The position numbers and the translations under genes were made by a program. DNA of 64,000 bases from JACPDH01 sp041671505 (lineage in GTDB: Bacteria > Acidobacteriota > Thermoanaerobaculia > Gp7-AA8), in contig JBAZBK010000024.1 in assembly GCA_041671505.1 (NCBI GenBank), forward strand, positions 1 through 64,000. Direction: 5' to 3'. Shown one piece after another: positions 41,388-50,695 of the stretch. Numbering within the stretch: position 1 is the first letter of the stretch; every line of letters begins with the position of its first letter. A model generated the notes under the pieces. The model was not told the DNA's origin and did no database searches. It saw only the letters and a list, made by a program, of their open reading frames with translations.

Positions 41388-44021
41388 CTACTCGGGTGCG
41401 ATCACGACGTGGAACAGGTCGTCGTCGGTCCCGGGAACCCAGGTGGAGATCAGGAACGACTTCCCGCCGGGGAAGACATCAAAACTTTCAACCTCCGCCG
41501 GCACCTTGAACAGTGCCTTCGGAGTTGATTCGTCCCATCGCCCATCTGAGCCGGGGACGACGCTCATCACCTCGTTGTTCTCCGAAATGTAGAAGAGCTC
41601 TCGCGCGTCGGTGCTCCACCGTGAGAGTTGCCCTGCGCTGCTCGAGATCCTGATCCGGCCCGACCCGTCGACGAGATTCTGCAGGTAGATCTGGATCGAC
41701 CCCGCCGCGCTTGACGTGAACGCCATCCACTTCCCGTCGGGCGACGGCGCCGGCTGAAACTCCCGCTCGCGACCGTTGATCACCGGCTCGATCTTCTTCG
41801 TCTTCACATTCACGCGATAGATGTCGGAGCTCGGCTCCGCATCGCGATCGAAAATCACCGACTCACCGTCGCGCGAGAAAACGGGGCTGAACTGAAACGA
41901 GTCGCGCGGCGTCAGGTCCTCCGACGTCGTGCCCGTGAGCGTCCGCAGCACGAGGTGAGGGAAGACTCCCCCCTCACCCATGCAGAAGACGATCGAGCGG
42001 CCGTCGGGCGACCACGCCGGCGAGACCTCGACTCCCGGCTCGCTGGTGAATTGGTCGCGCACTCCACGCGTCAGATCGTAGATCCAGATGTCCATCAGCC
42101 CGGTATCGCGTGCCAGGATCGTCACGGCGGCCTTCCTGCCGTCAGGCGAAATCGCCGCGTCGTATGCCGAATCCTTCGCCTCGACGACCCGGGTCTCTGC
42201 CCCGCTTCGATCCGTCGCGAAGAGCCGCCTGCTGCTCGTATCGGTTCGATACACCACGACTCCCGAGATCGATGCGTCGAAATCGGCCCTGGCCGTCGGG
42301 TAGAAGTAATTCACGTCGGAAGCCACCGTTGTCGGTTCATCGGCGAACCGCTTCGTCTGGAAGTCGACGTGTTGCGAGAGTAGTTTGCCGTCGCGCACGT
42401 AAGCCACGCGATCGATGCCGAGCAGCCTGGGGTACGAGACGTTCGTCGTCAACACCGTCTGCCCGGGCGAATCGAGTGACGCCAGCACCAGCTTCCGGTC
42501 AAGACTCCGCGCACCGAACGAGAGGAAAAGATAGTGCTCGCCATCCGGAAACAACAACGGCCATCCGTGACGCCACTCGCTCTTGTCGAGCGTCGTGATG
42601 ATGGAGGCCTTTCCGCCGTCGGAGGAGACGCGAAGGATCGGCAGCCGGTTGCCTCGGGAATCGGCGAAGAGAATCGTCTTCCCTTGCCATGTCGCGCGAG
42701 CCCCCGAGCCGTGGACGTCACAGATCGCCTCGGGCGGCGCGCCGCCATCGGCTCGCATCTTCCAAAGCTTGCCGCGCGCCGTGAATCCGAACCAGTTTCC
42801 GTCGGACGACCAGAACGGCCCCACGGCCCCTTCGGTCCCTTCGACCTTCTTCACGTCGTACGAGTCGAGCGAACGAAGGAACAGGAAGGTGGCTCCGCGG
42901 CCCTCGTTCGCGCCGGCGAACAGCAAACGCCGTCCGTCGGGCGAAATCGCGAACATGTTCACCTCGGGATGGGGCCGGAACTTCGTCCCGTCAGGCAGCG
43001 CAAGATGGAGCCGCGCGGTCTGCGGCTTCGCCTGCGACGTTCCGAACCACCGCGTCGCTCCCCAGGTGGCGAGGCCCGCCGCGAGCGCCGTCACGAGAAT
43101 CGCCGCCGGCAGCGCGAAACGGGTTCGTCGCGACGGCGCCGCCATCTCGGCCGTCCCCGACGTCTCGCTGATCCATCGCAGCTGCCGCGCGACGTCCTGC
43201 GCCGTCTGCCAGCGCTCCTCGGGGTTCTTTTCGAGCGCCGTCTGGATGATCCGCTCGAGCGCGGGAGGAGTCGTCACCTGGAGTGTCCGGATCGGCGCCG
43301 GATCGGTCGACATGATCGCGGCGATGACGCTCGCCTGCGTGTCACCTCGGAACGGGCGCTGCGCCGTCGCCATCTCGTAGAGGATCACGCCGAGAGAGAA
43401 GATGTCGGTGCGGTGGTCGAGCGGCTTGCCTTCCAACTGCTCGGGAGACATGTAGACGAGCGTGCCGACGATCTTCCCTTCACCCGTCAGCGGGGCCGCC
43501 ATCGTCGTGGGAGCCGAGTGGTCGGAGAAGACGCGACCCGCAGGCTCAATGAACTTCGCGAGGCCGAAGTCGAGGAGCTTCGCCCCCGACGTGGTGATCA
43601 TGACATTCCCGGGTTTGAGGTCGCGATGCGTGATGCCTGCGCGATGCGCCTTCTGCAGCGCTTCGGCGATCTGGGCGCCGTAGCGGACGATGAGGCTCGT
43701 CGGCAGCGGGCCGCGCGCGATCCGGTCGGCGAGCGTCTCCCCCTCGAGGTACTCCATGACGAGGTACTCGGTCGAGTCGGCGCTGCCGACGTCGTAGAGG
43801 GCGCAGATGTTGGGATGAGAAATCGCCGAGATTGCGCGCGCCTCACGCTCGAATCGCTCGCGGAGCGCGGCGTTCGAGCTGAGCCCTGGCGGAAGGATCT
43901 TGATGGCGACCGTGCGGTCGAGACGCGTGTCACGCGCACGATAGACCTCTCCCATCCCGCCTGCGCCGATCAGCGAGATGATTTCGTACGGGCCGAATCG
44001 ACGTCCGCTCTCGATTGCCAT
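41388..44021 (-). CDS. Ser/Thr protein kinase with PD40/TolB-like extracytoplasmic domain
   Basis: The 877-residue protein has a kinase domain (about 8-275) with GAGGMGEVYRA, VAIK, HRDLKPGNVM and DFGLAK. A membrane helix follows at about 300-320, then a long series of PD40 beta-propeller repeats (ISPDGRRLLF, WSPDGRSIVF, PSPDGKWMAF). The propeller probably senses a ligand outside the membrane. The kinase domain is close to domain 2 of the dual kinase at 19064-22639 (shared YRARDTRLDR), so they may derive from one another. The ATG at 44021 begins right before the kinase domain; an ATG 15 bases upstream is possible. Targets are unknown. Confidence 0.92.
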   Translation of the reverse strand: MAIESGRRFGPYEIISLIGAGGMGEVYRARDTRLDRTVAIKILPPGLSSNAALRERFEREARAISAISHPNICALYDVGSADSTEYLVMEYLEGETLADRIARGPLPTSLIVRYGAQIAEALQKAHRAGITHRDLKPGNVMITTSGAKLLDFGLAKFIEPAGRVFSDHSAPTTMAAPLTGEGKIVGTLVYMSPEQLEGKPLDHRTDIFSLGVILYEMATAQRPFRGDTQASVIAAIMSTDPAPIRTLQVTTPPALERIIQTALEKNPEERWQTAQDVARQLRWISETSGTAEMAAPSRRTRFALPAAILVTALAAGLATWGATRWFGTSQAKPQTARLHLALPDGTKFRPHPEVNMFAISPDGRRLLFAGANEGRGATFLFLRSLDSYDVKKVEGTEGAVGPFWSSDGNWFGFTARGKLWKMRADGGAPPEAICDVHGSGARATWQGKTILFADSRGNRLPILRVSSDGGKASIITTLDKSEWRHGWPLLFPDGEHYLFLSFGARSLDRKLVLASLDSPGQTVLTTNVSYPRLLGIDRVAYVRDGKLLSQHVDFQTKRFADEPTTVASDVNYFYPTARADFDASISGVVVYRTDTSSRRLFATDRSGAETRVVEAKDSAYDAAISPDGRKAAVTILARDTGLMDIWIYDLTRGVRDQFTSEPGVEVSPAWSPDGRSIVFCMGEGGVFPHLVLRTLTGTTSEDLTPRDSFQFSPVFSRDGESVIFDRDAEPSSDIYRVNVKTKKIEPVINGREREFQPAPSPDGKWMAFTSSAAGSIQIYLQNLVDGSGRIRISSSAGQLSRWSTDARELFYISENNEVMSVVPGSDGRWDESTPKALFKVPAEVESFDVFPGGKSFLISTWVPGTDDDLFHVVIAPE

Positions 44022-44197
44022 GGATCGGCTGATCATAGCGGCTTTCGCCGACATGACGAAGGAAACACGCGCCGAGACTGAACCGCATGATGTGAGGCTC
44101 CGCACACCGACGTGCATGTGGAGCCGGGTGTAAGATCCGCCGGTCGATCGGCTCGCCGTTTCGGGCCGCTCGATGAGCGCGAGAAAAGGACCCCCCG
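44022..44197. other. Divergent promoter region between a kinase and gatE
   Basis: About 175 bases shared by two divergent genes. It includes the AAAAGGA ribosome site for gatE. I see no strong promoter pair and none of the repeat families. Confidence 0.35.
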
Positions 44198-46111
44198 ATG
44201 CTCGAACCCCTCGACTACGAAGCGGTCGGCCTCATCTCCGGCCTCGAAGTGCACCAGCAGCTCCTGACGAAGCACAAGCTCTTCTGCCGCTGCCCGGCGG
44301 GGCTCTACACCGAGACGCATGACGGCGAGGTGCTGCGCCACATGCGTCCGACCCTCTCCGAGCTCGGCGAGTACGACGGCACGGCGCTCATGGAGTTCAA
44401 GACGAAGAAGGAGATCGTCTATCTCCTCAACCATCTCAACGTCTGCACCTACGAGATGGACGACACGCCGCCGTTTCTCGTCAACCAGGAGGCGATCGAC
44501 GTCTCGATCGAGCTCTGCCTGATGATGCAGATGGACATCATCGACGAGGTCCACATCGCGCGTAAGCAGTACCTCGACGGCTCGATCCCGACCGGCTTCC
44601 AGCGCACCGCGATCGTCGGCGTCAACGGAATCCTCCCGTTCCACGGCCGCGACCTCACGATCACGCACCTCAGCGTCGAGGAGGACTCGTGCCGCGAGGT
44701 GAAGGACAAGGGACACCAGATCGTCTGGCGCACCGACCGGTTAGGCATGCCGCTCACCGAGACGGTGACCGGCCCCGAGCTCGTCACGCCGCAGGAAGTG
44801 CGCGACGCGATCCTCCTCTGCGGCATGATCGCTCGCTCCACGGGGCGCGTCCGCACCGGCATCGGCGCGAGCCGTCAGGACGTCAACGTCTCGGTCCGCG
44901 GCGGCAACCGCTGCGAGATCAAAGGCGTGCCGCGCGCCGGGCTCGCGGTGAACCTCGTCCACAACGAGGGGATCCGTCAGTACCGCCTCCTCCAGCTGCG
45001 TGACGAGCTGCATCGCCGCGGCTTCACCACGCCCGCCTCCATCCGCGTCGAGCCAATCGACGTCTCCGACATCTTCCACGGTGTCGACCTCGGTTTCATC
45101 CGCCGCGCACTCGAGGCTGGAGGGAAGGTCTTCGCCGTGAAGGCGCCGGGACTCGGCGGGCTCGCGCAGCATCCGACGCAGCCCGACACGACGTTCCTGG
45201 ACGAGCTCTCGGGACGCATCCGCGTGATCGCCTGCCTCGACCAGCCGCCGATCGTTCTCTCGAGCGCGGTCCTCCCGCAGTTCCCCGACAAGCATCGAAT
45301 CATCGAGCGGCTGCGCAAGCGGGTGAAGCCGGGCGACAACGACGACTTCTTCATCGTCTTCGGCCCCGAGGAGGATTGCAGGACGGCGGCGAACGAGATC
45401 TGGCTGCGGTTCGGCGACGCGACGGAGGGAGTTCCGAAGGAAACGCGGCAGGCGCTCACCGGGGGCTTCACGACCTTCGAGCGGATCCTCCCCGGCCCCG
45501 ACCGGATGTATCCCGACACCGACTCGCCGCCGACGCGCATCACCGAGGAGCGTGTCGCGGAGATCCGCGCGCGTCTCAGGCCGACACCCTGGGAGCGCAT
45601 CGCACGCTACGGCGCGTGGCGCGTCCCCGAGGAGACCTCGACGTTCCTGATCCGCAAAGGGGGCGCGGAGATCGTCGACGCGGTGATCGAGAAGACCGGC
45701 GTCGACGGCCTCGTCGCGGCGATCGAGATCGGACAGCGGGCCAAGGCATTGAAGCGCGCGGGCATCCCGATCGAACGGTTAGGCGCATCGGAATGGGTCT
45801 CCGTGTTCGAGCTGCTCGCCGGCGGTCGTATCGGCCGCGAGTCGGTGCCGGTGATCGCGACGCGGATGGCGAAGGACGGAGTGAGTGCGAGTGACGCCGC
45901 GGTCGCGGACGGGATTGCGCTCGTCGGTCGCGGCGAGTGGCTACCGAACCTCGACACGCTCTCGATGGACGGCTACTTGAAAGCGAAGGGCGACACGCCC
46001 GACAAGAAGCTCCGATTTCTCGCGGGCAAGGCGATGGACGCGCTGAAAGGCCGCGCGCCGGCGAAGGAAGTCGCGGAGGCGTTGCGGGAAAAGCTGGGAG
46101 CGGGGCGATGA
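44198..46111 (+). CDS. gatE: Glu-tRNA(Gln) amidotransferase subunit E (archaeal type)
   Basis: The 637-residue protein is the tRNA-dependent transamidase subunit that works with GatD to convert Glu-tRNA(Gln) to Gln-tRNA(Gln). The GatB/GatE core is clear (GLISGLEVHQQLLTKHKLFC, then SVEEDSCRE and RTGIGASRQDVNVSV). The AspRS-like GAD insertion at about 280-440 (GGLAQHP..., MYPDTDSPP) separates GatE from bacterial GatB. A helical tRNA-binding tail ends in AKEVAEALREKLG. Normal length for GatE. GatDE is regarded as an archaeal system, so its presence in this bacterial-looking context points to transfer. gatD follows after a repeat. Confidence 0.95.
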   Translation: MLEPLDYEAVGLISGLEVHQQLLTKHKLFCRCPAGLYTETHDGEVLRHMRPTLSELGEYDGTALMEFKTKKEIVYLLNHLNVCTYEMDDTPPFLVNQEAIDVSIELCLMMQMDIIDEVHIARKQYLDGSIPTGFQRTAIVGVNGILPFHGRDLTITHLSVEEDSCREVKDKGHQIVWRTDRLGMPLTETVTGPELVTPQEVRDAILLCGMIARSTGRVRTGIGASRQDVNVSVRGGNRCEIKGVPRAGLAVNLVHNEGIRQYRLLQLRDELHRRGFTTPASIRVEPIDVSDIFHGVDLGFIRRALEAGGKVFAVKAPGLGGLAQHPTQPDTTFLDELSGRIRVIACLDQPPIVLSSAVLPQFPDKHRIIERLRKRVKPGDNDDFFIVFGPEEDCRTAANEIWLRFGDATEGVPKETRQALTGGFTTFERILPGPDRMYPDTDSPPTRITEERVAEIRARLRPTPWERIARYGAWRVPEETSTFLIRKGGAEIVDAVIEKTGVDGLVAAIEIGQRAKALKRAGIPIERLGASEWVSVFELLAGGRIGRESVPVIATRMAKDGVSASDAAVADGIALVGRGEWLPNLDTLSMDGYLKAKGDTPDKKLRFLAGKAMDALKGRAPAKEVAEALREKLGAGR

Positions 46112-46307
46112 GAGGGGCGCTGAATGTGGCGCAGGCACTCCTGCCTGCGCGCGGCGCGAAGCGCCGCACGGATTCGCGCCACCCGAACCGGATACCGGTC
46201 GCCTTCGGCGACGCGCAGACAGGAGTGTCTGCGCCACATACCACCGCGCCCCCCCCATCCCCCAATTCTCAATTCTCAATTCTCAATTCGCCCGCGGAGC
46301 TCCCCCG
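46112..46307. repeat. Palindromic repeat and CTCAATT heptamers between gatE and gatD
   Basis: Inverted arms of the TGTGGCGCAGGCACTC family lie at about 46125-46151 and 46213-46238, as at 32462-32671, including the shared inner CGGTCGCCTTCGGCGA. After them come three to four tandem CTCAATT heptamers (about 46264-46289). The insertion separates two genes of one complex. Confidence 0.85.
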
Positions 46308-47753
46308 ATGACCACACCACCCTCTCCCCCTCCCATCCCCATCGCCGACCGCACCGACCGCTTCCAGGGCTACCGCGGCATGGCCAAATCGGCATTCGAG
46401 AAGTTCGGCATCGGCGTCTGGAGCGAGGTCGAGATCGTCAACGATCTCGGCTCGAAATTCGTCGGCGTCATCCTCCCGCGCAGCGAGAACGCCGACGATC
46501 TCCACGTCGTCGTCAAGCTCTTCAACGGTTACAACGTCGGCATCAAGGCCGACCGCATCGCCTCGGCCAGCGAGTTAGGCTACCGGAAGGCGGTCTACAA
46601 GATCCCCGAGAAAGACTTCCCCTTCGATCCGAAGAAGAAAAACGTCACGCTGTTAGGCACCGGCGGGACGATCGCGAGCCGGCTCGACTACCGCACCGGC
46701 GCAGTCATCCCGGCGTTTACCCCGGGCGAGCTCTACGGCGCGGTTCCCGAGCTCGCCGACATCGCGAACCTCACGACGAAGAAGCTCTTCGGCGTCTTCA
46801 GCGAGAACATGGCGCCCGAACAGTACAAGGCGCTCGCGATCGCGATCGGCGAAGAGATCGAGCGCGGCGCCGACGGCATCGTCGTCGGGCACGGCACCGA
46901 CACGATGGCGCACACGGCGGCGATCCTCAGCTTCATGGTGCAGAACAGCCCGGTACCGATCGTCGTCGTCGGCAGCCAGCGCTCCTCAGACCGTCCCTCG
47001 TCCGACGCGGCGCTCAACCTGATGAACGCCGTCCGCTCCGCGGCCGAGTGCGACATCGCCGAGGTGATGATCTGCATGTTCGGCCCGACGTCGGACAACT
47101 ACGACCTGCTCCACCGCGGCACGCGCTGCCGGAAGATGCACTCGAGCTACCGGAGCACCTTCAGGACGATCGGCGCGACGCCGCTCGCCACGGTGAGCCG
47201 TTACGCCGGCGAGAACGGCAGCCACTTCACCTACCTCACCGACGACATCGTCCGCCGCGACAAGACGCGCAAGCCGATCATCACGCCGGTCTTCGAGGAG
47301 AAGGTGACGATCCAGTACTACTACCCGAACTTCAACCCCGACATCATCGACTCGCTCTCGGATCTCGGCTACCGCGGCATGGTGATCGCCGGCACCGGCC
47401 TCGGCCACGTGAACAAGCCGCTCTACCCCGCGATCCGCCGCGCGATCGACAAGGGCATGACGGTCGTCATGACCGTGCAGACGCTCTGGGGCTTCGCGCA
47501 GATGTACGTCTACGACACGGGCCGCGACCTGCTCGACCTCGGCATCATCCCGATGGACAACATGCTCCCAGAGACCGCCTACGTGAAGCTCGGCTGGGTG
47601 TTAGGCCAGACCGACGACCCGAAGACGATCCGCGAGATGATGACGACACCGATCAACCACGAGATCACCCCGCGAGAGCCGCACAACGGCTACCTGATCC
47701 TGCAGGGCGGGTTGCCCGAGGTTGAAGCGTTCGTACAGAAGCACTGGAAGTGA
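46308..47753 (+). CDS. gatD: Glu-tRNA(Gln) amidotransferase subunit D (archaeal type)
   Basis: The 481-residue protein supplies ammonia to GatE by hydrolysing glutamine (or asparagine). An N-terminal SH3-like domain (about 28-95) specific to GatD precedes an L-asparaginase-type domain. That domain has the catalytic loops LLGTGGTIAS (about 115-124) and GHGTDTMAHTA (about 190-200). Standard asparaginases lack the N-terminal domain, so GatD is the right name. Length is as in archaeal GatD. The convergent gene downstream begins 16 bases after the stop. Confidence 0.95.
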   Translation: MTTPPSPPPIPIADRTDRFQGYRGMAKSAFEKFGIGVWSEVEIVNDLGSKFVGVILPRSENADDLHVVVKLFNGYNVGIKADRIASASELGYRKAVYKIPEKDFPFDPKKKNVTLLGTGGTIASRLDYRTGAVIPAFTPGELYGAVPELADIANLTTKKLFGVFSENMAPEQYKALAIAIGEEIERGADGIVVGHGTDTMAHTAAILSFMVQNSPVPIVVVGSQRSSDRPSSDAALNLMNAVRSAAECDIAEVMICMFGPTSDNYDLLHRGTRCRKMHSSYRSTFRTIGATPLATVSRYAGENGSHFTYLTDDIVRRDKTRKPIITPVFEEKVTIQYYYPNFNPDIIDSLSDLGYRGMVIAGTGLGHVNKPLYPAIRRAIDKGMTVVMTVQTLWGFAQMYVYDTGRDLLDLGIIPMDNMLPETAYVKLGWVLGQTDDPKTIREMMTTPINHEITPREPHNGYLILQGGLPEVEAFVQKHWK

Positions 47754-47769
47754 CGCGAGACAAAATCGA

Positions 47770-50121
47770 TCATCGGGTCGGGCGCGGAGCCAGGGTCTCG
47801 AGGATCCTCACCGTCTCCTCCGCCGCCAGTCGCGGAGCGAGCGCGGTGTCCGCGATTCCCGAGACGACGCGGGTGATGTCGTGGTCCACGCGTCGCGTCT
47901 CGCCGCTCGTACCCCAGACTCGAGCCTCAGGGGCGGTGAAGTAGGCCGAGAAGGTGTGGTGCATCGAGCCGGGCCGCTCTCCGATCAGGTGGACGATCGC
48001 CCGGTGCGCGCCGGGATCCGACAGGCCTCCGAAGAGCAGCTCGCCGATCTGGTAGCCGGCTCGCACGCGCCCGTTCGTGACGACGAGCAGCCCAGGCGCG
48101 ACCCGGTAGCCGTTCTCCCGGAGCCCGTCGCGGAGAGCGTCGAGATACGGGGCGAGGTGCCCATCGTCGGAGATCGCGTAGGCGTTGAGCCCGTCCGACA
48201 CGACGAGCTGCACGTCGAAATTCTCCGCGGCGGGACGAAGCCCGCGGACGAGCTCTTCGGATGCCGCGTCGAGCGATTCACCACTCAGCGGATGGAGGAT
48301 GTAGTCGGTCCGGTTCGACGAGCGCGTGCGCAGCTCGACCGCTCCCGGAAACGCGGCGGCGAAGCCGGCAGGCAACGCAGCATGGATGCTCTTCTTCGCA
48401 TCGGCATAGAGCGCGCGAATTTCCGCCTCCAGCTCAGGCGCGAGGTTCCACGAGCGCTCTCCATGCCCAACGGCGACCGGTACGCCGCGTCCTCGGATTT
48501 CATCGATCTTCCGCCGCCCCTCGGCAGCAATCTCGGCGTCCGGCCGCGCGTCGCCCTTCCGACGACGGTAATGAACATACACACTGACAGGGTCGCCGAA
48601 GCTCGGGCCCGGCTTCCCGTCGGCATCGACGACATCGAGCTCCCGGAAGAACGCCCACATCCGGTCGTTCACCTTCAGACCGTGACGCTCGCGGAGGCGG
48701 ACGTGATCCTGGAAGCCCGTCGTCAGGTAGCCGAGCATCGGATCGTTCTTCGTCGGCAGCGCCATCAGGTACGCGGGGCCGGCCGTCGCCACCCGGTCGA
48801 GGCACCAGTCGAGGTCGTCGAGCGAGACGTCCATGTGAAGCGTCGTGCAGACATCGAGGCCGATCGTGAGGCCGTGGAGCTTGCCCATGACGATGTCCTC
48901 GAGACAGCAGCGAACGAGCTGCTCGCGGGTGCGGAAGACTTCGGGGCCGATGAACCCCGCCACGTCGTTCACGTGGACCCAGGGAGCTGCCTCGCGACCG
49001 GTCGCCTGCTGCGCCTTCGCGACCTCCTGCTTCAGCAGCCGCGCGAATCCGTACTTACGCGACTCGTGGACGACCATGTCGGTTCCCTTGCCGTGCCCGT
49101 TCGTAAAGTCGGCTCCCTGCCCCGTCTCGAAGTAGAGACCCCAGCGGCCGGAGCGCGTCGCGGCATGGGCGAGCATCTTCTCCGTCGTCAGGTCGAACGT
49201 CAGGTTGGCCGCCGTGCTGCCGGCGAGGCTCTGGAACCAGATTCCGGTCGTGCCCGGCTGCGTCTTCTCGACTTCGGCCTGGATGTCGATGTGCGCGAGC
49301 ACGCAATGCGGAAGCACATCCTCGATACCAAACGTCAAGACGAGATCGTGGAGCGCGGCCTCGATGCGGGCCACGGAGCGCGGATCGCTCGATACCGGAT
49401 TCGTGCCGAGCACGACGTCTCCCACCCCGAAGGACCAGCCGTCGAACACTTGCCAGACGATGTCGTCCACGTCGTCGGTGGGTGAGTTAGGCTGAATGCG
49501 GGCCCCAAGGTAGCCGGGAGCACCGATGTGCGAGCCGGGGAGCGGGTTCCAGACCTTGCGCCCGACGGCTGCCAGCTCGTCGACGGACATCAGCTTCACG
49601 ACGCAGCCGATGACGTCGCTCGAGAGGCCGGGCGCGATCGCCTTCACCTCGTTCTCGGAGGCCGTCAGAAGGAAGCTCTTGAGCTCACCGAGGGTCCATC
49701 CGGCCGTGCGCGCCGAGGCGACGGCGTCGCGCGTGAGGAGCGTCCGGCGATAGAGGTCGTCGTCGAACAGAGGATGAGCATCCAGCGCGGCCAGCGTGGT
49801 GCCGGCGAGGAGGCGGCGGGCCTGCTGCCGCGTCGCCTCGTCCGGCGCGGCGACTCCCAGGATCGCGTCCCCTTCCTTGAACGGATTTGCAGCGCCGACC
49901 AGCCGACGGTAGATCTCCGCATCGAAGCGCCCGGAGCTCTTCTCGATGAATGCGAACAACTCCTCGCCCGCGTTCCGCGCGTCGGCCGCCGTGTCAGAGG
50001 GCAAGGTTGCGCACCCCGCGGCCGCAAGCGTGACCGCTCCAGCGACCGCGCCGCGAACGACGTCCCGACGGGTCGGCAGGGACGAAGAGCCGTGTGTGGC
50101 GGAACCCCGTGGCCGTTTCAT
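47770..50121 (-). CDS. eutBC: Ethanolamine ammonia-lyase EutB-EutC fusion with Tat/lipoprotein signal
   Basis: The 783-residue protein joins both subunits of the adenosylcobalamin-dependent enzyme that splits ethanolamine into acetaldehyde and ammonia. The EutB part (about 45-530) shows LGARIQPNSPTDDVDDI, VWFQSLAGS-type and YFETGQGADF segments, FIGPEVF and LEDIVMGKLHGL. The EutC part (about 560-783) shows LVVSDGLNAYAI, GRVRAGYQIGELL and VHLIGERPG. The N-terminus has a twin arginine (TRRDVV, residues 17-22), a hydrophobic stretch and a lipobox-like AAAGC with Cys37. That predicts export of a folded enzyme and lipid anchoring. No eutA, microcompartment or cobalamin genes are nearby. A non-canonical substrate is possible. 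Confidence 0.82.
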   Translation of the reverse strand: MKRPRGSATHGSSSLPTRRDVVRGAVAGAVTLAAAGCATLPSDTAADARNAGEELFAFIEKSSGRFDAEIYRRLVGAANPFKEGDAILGVAAPDEATRQQARRLLAGTTLAALDAHPLFDDDLYRRTLLTRDAVASARTAGWTLGELKSFLLTASENEVKAIAPGLSSDVIGCVVKLMSVDELAAVGRKVWNPLPGSHIGAPGYLGARIQPNSPTDDVDDIVWQVFDGWSFGVGDVVLGTNPVSSDPRSVARIEAALHDLVLTFGIEDVLPHCVLAHIDIQAEVEKTQPGTTGIWFQSLAGSTAANLTFDLTTEKMLAHAATRSGRWGLYFETGQGADFTNGHGKGTDMVVHESRKYGFARLLKQEVAKAQQATGREAAPWVHVNDVAGFIGPEVFRTREQLVRCCLEDIVMGKLHGLTIGLDVCTTLHMDVSLDDLDWCLDRVATAGPAYLMALPTKNDPMLGYLTTGFQDHVRLRERHGLKVNDRMWAFFRELDVVDADGKPGPSFGDPVSVYVHYRRRKGDARPDAEIAAEGRRKIDEIRGRGVPVAVGHGERSWNLAPELEAEIRALYADAKKSIHAALPAGFAAAFPGAVELRTRSSNRTDYILHPLSGESLDAASEELVRGLRPAAENFDVQLVVSDGLNAYAISDDGHLAPYLDALRDGLRENGYRVAPGLLVVTNGRVRAGYQIGELLFGGLSDPGAHRAIVHLIGERPGSMHHTFSAYFTAPEARVWGTSGETRRVDHDITRVVSGIADTALAPRLAAEETVRILETLAPRPTR

Positions 50122-50695
50122 CTCGATCCCTTCTATCAGGCACGTCGCCTTCCGTGATCACTGACGATTCTGGAGTGATCATCGAGGAAAGTACAGGCGG
50201 TCACATTCTCCACAACGAACCGAGGGAACGGGGCCGTGAGATCGACCGGTCGATGAAAAAGAGCGTTCAGCGAGCTTCACGCTCGCGGTGCTCTTCGTCG
50301 TTTTCGCGAGGATGCCGTCAGAGCTTCCGCCTTCGCCTATGCCCGACGGGTCACACCCGCAATATTGAGATTTCGCGGCAGCTGCAGCCGCCGGTCTTCA
50401 TGACTCGCCCGGCAATTCCACGTCGCGTCCGCGCAAGCGCGGGACACCATCAGCGGAGGATCGAATACTTCGTGTTGCAGGTGTGACCCCTCCGTTGCTC
50501 CTCCTGCACACCGGGATCGACACGACGCTCGAGCAAATCGTTCACTTCCCTCGTGCCTCGTCTCTACCCTCTTGTTCGGCCGCTCCGCGATAAGGGGCTC
50601 TGCGTGCCCCGCTCCTTCGACGCGGACCGAGAGCCGGAAATCGAAGTCACATCGAAAGGGAAGAATCGCGCCCCGGAGATCCGTTAGACTGCGCC
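50122..50695. other. 574-base region without a supported gene
   Basis: The region contains the upstream sequence of the eutBC fusion (AGAAGGGA ribosome site on the minus strand) and, at its right end, TAGACT (50685-50690) five bases before the next ATG. A plus-strand frame at 50094-50486 lacks a ribosome site and recognisable content. Composition around 50250-50480 is more AT-rich than the neighbours. It could hold a decayed gene or an unseen RNA; I cannot support either. Confidence 0.4.

Noticed and set aside
46308..47753. Stand-alone L-asparaginase
   Set aside because: The N-terminal SH3-like domain and the adjacent gatE make GatD the better call.
50094..50486. 130-codon frame upstream of the spermidine-synthase-like gene
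   Set aside because: It has no ribosome site, overlaps the start of the eutBC fusion on the other strand, and has Arg/Ser-rich random composition.
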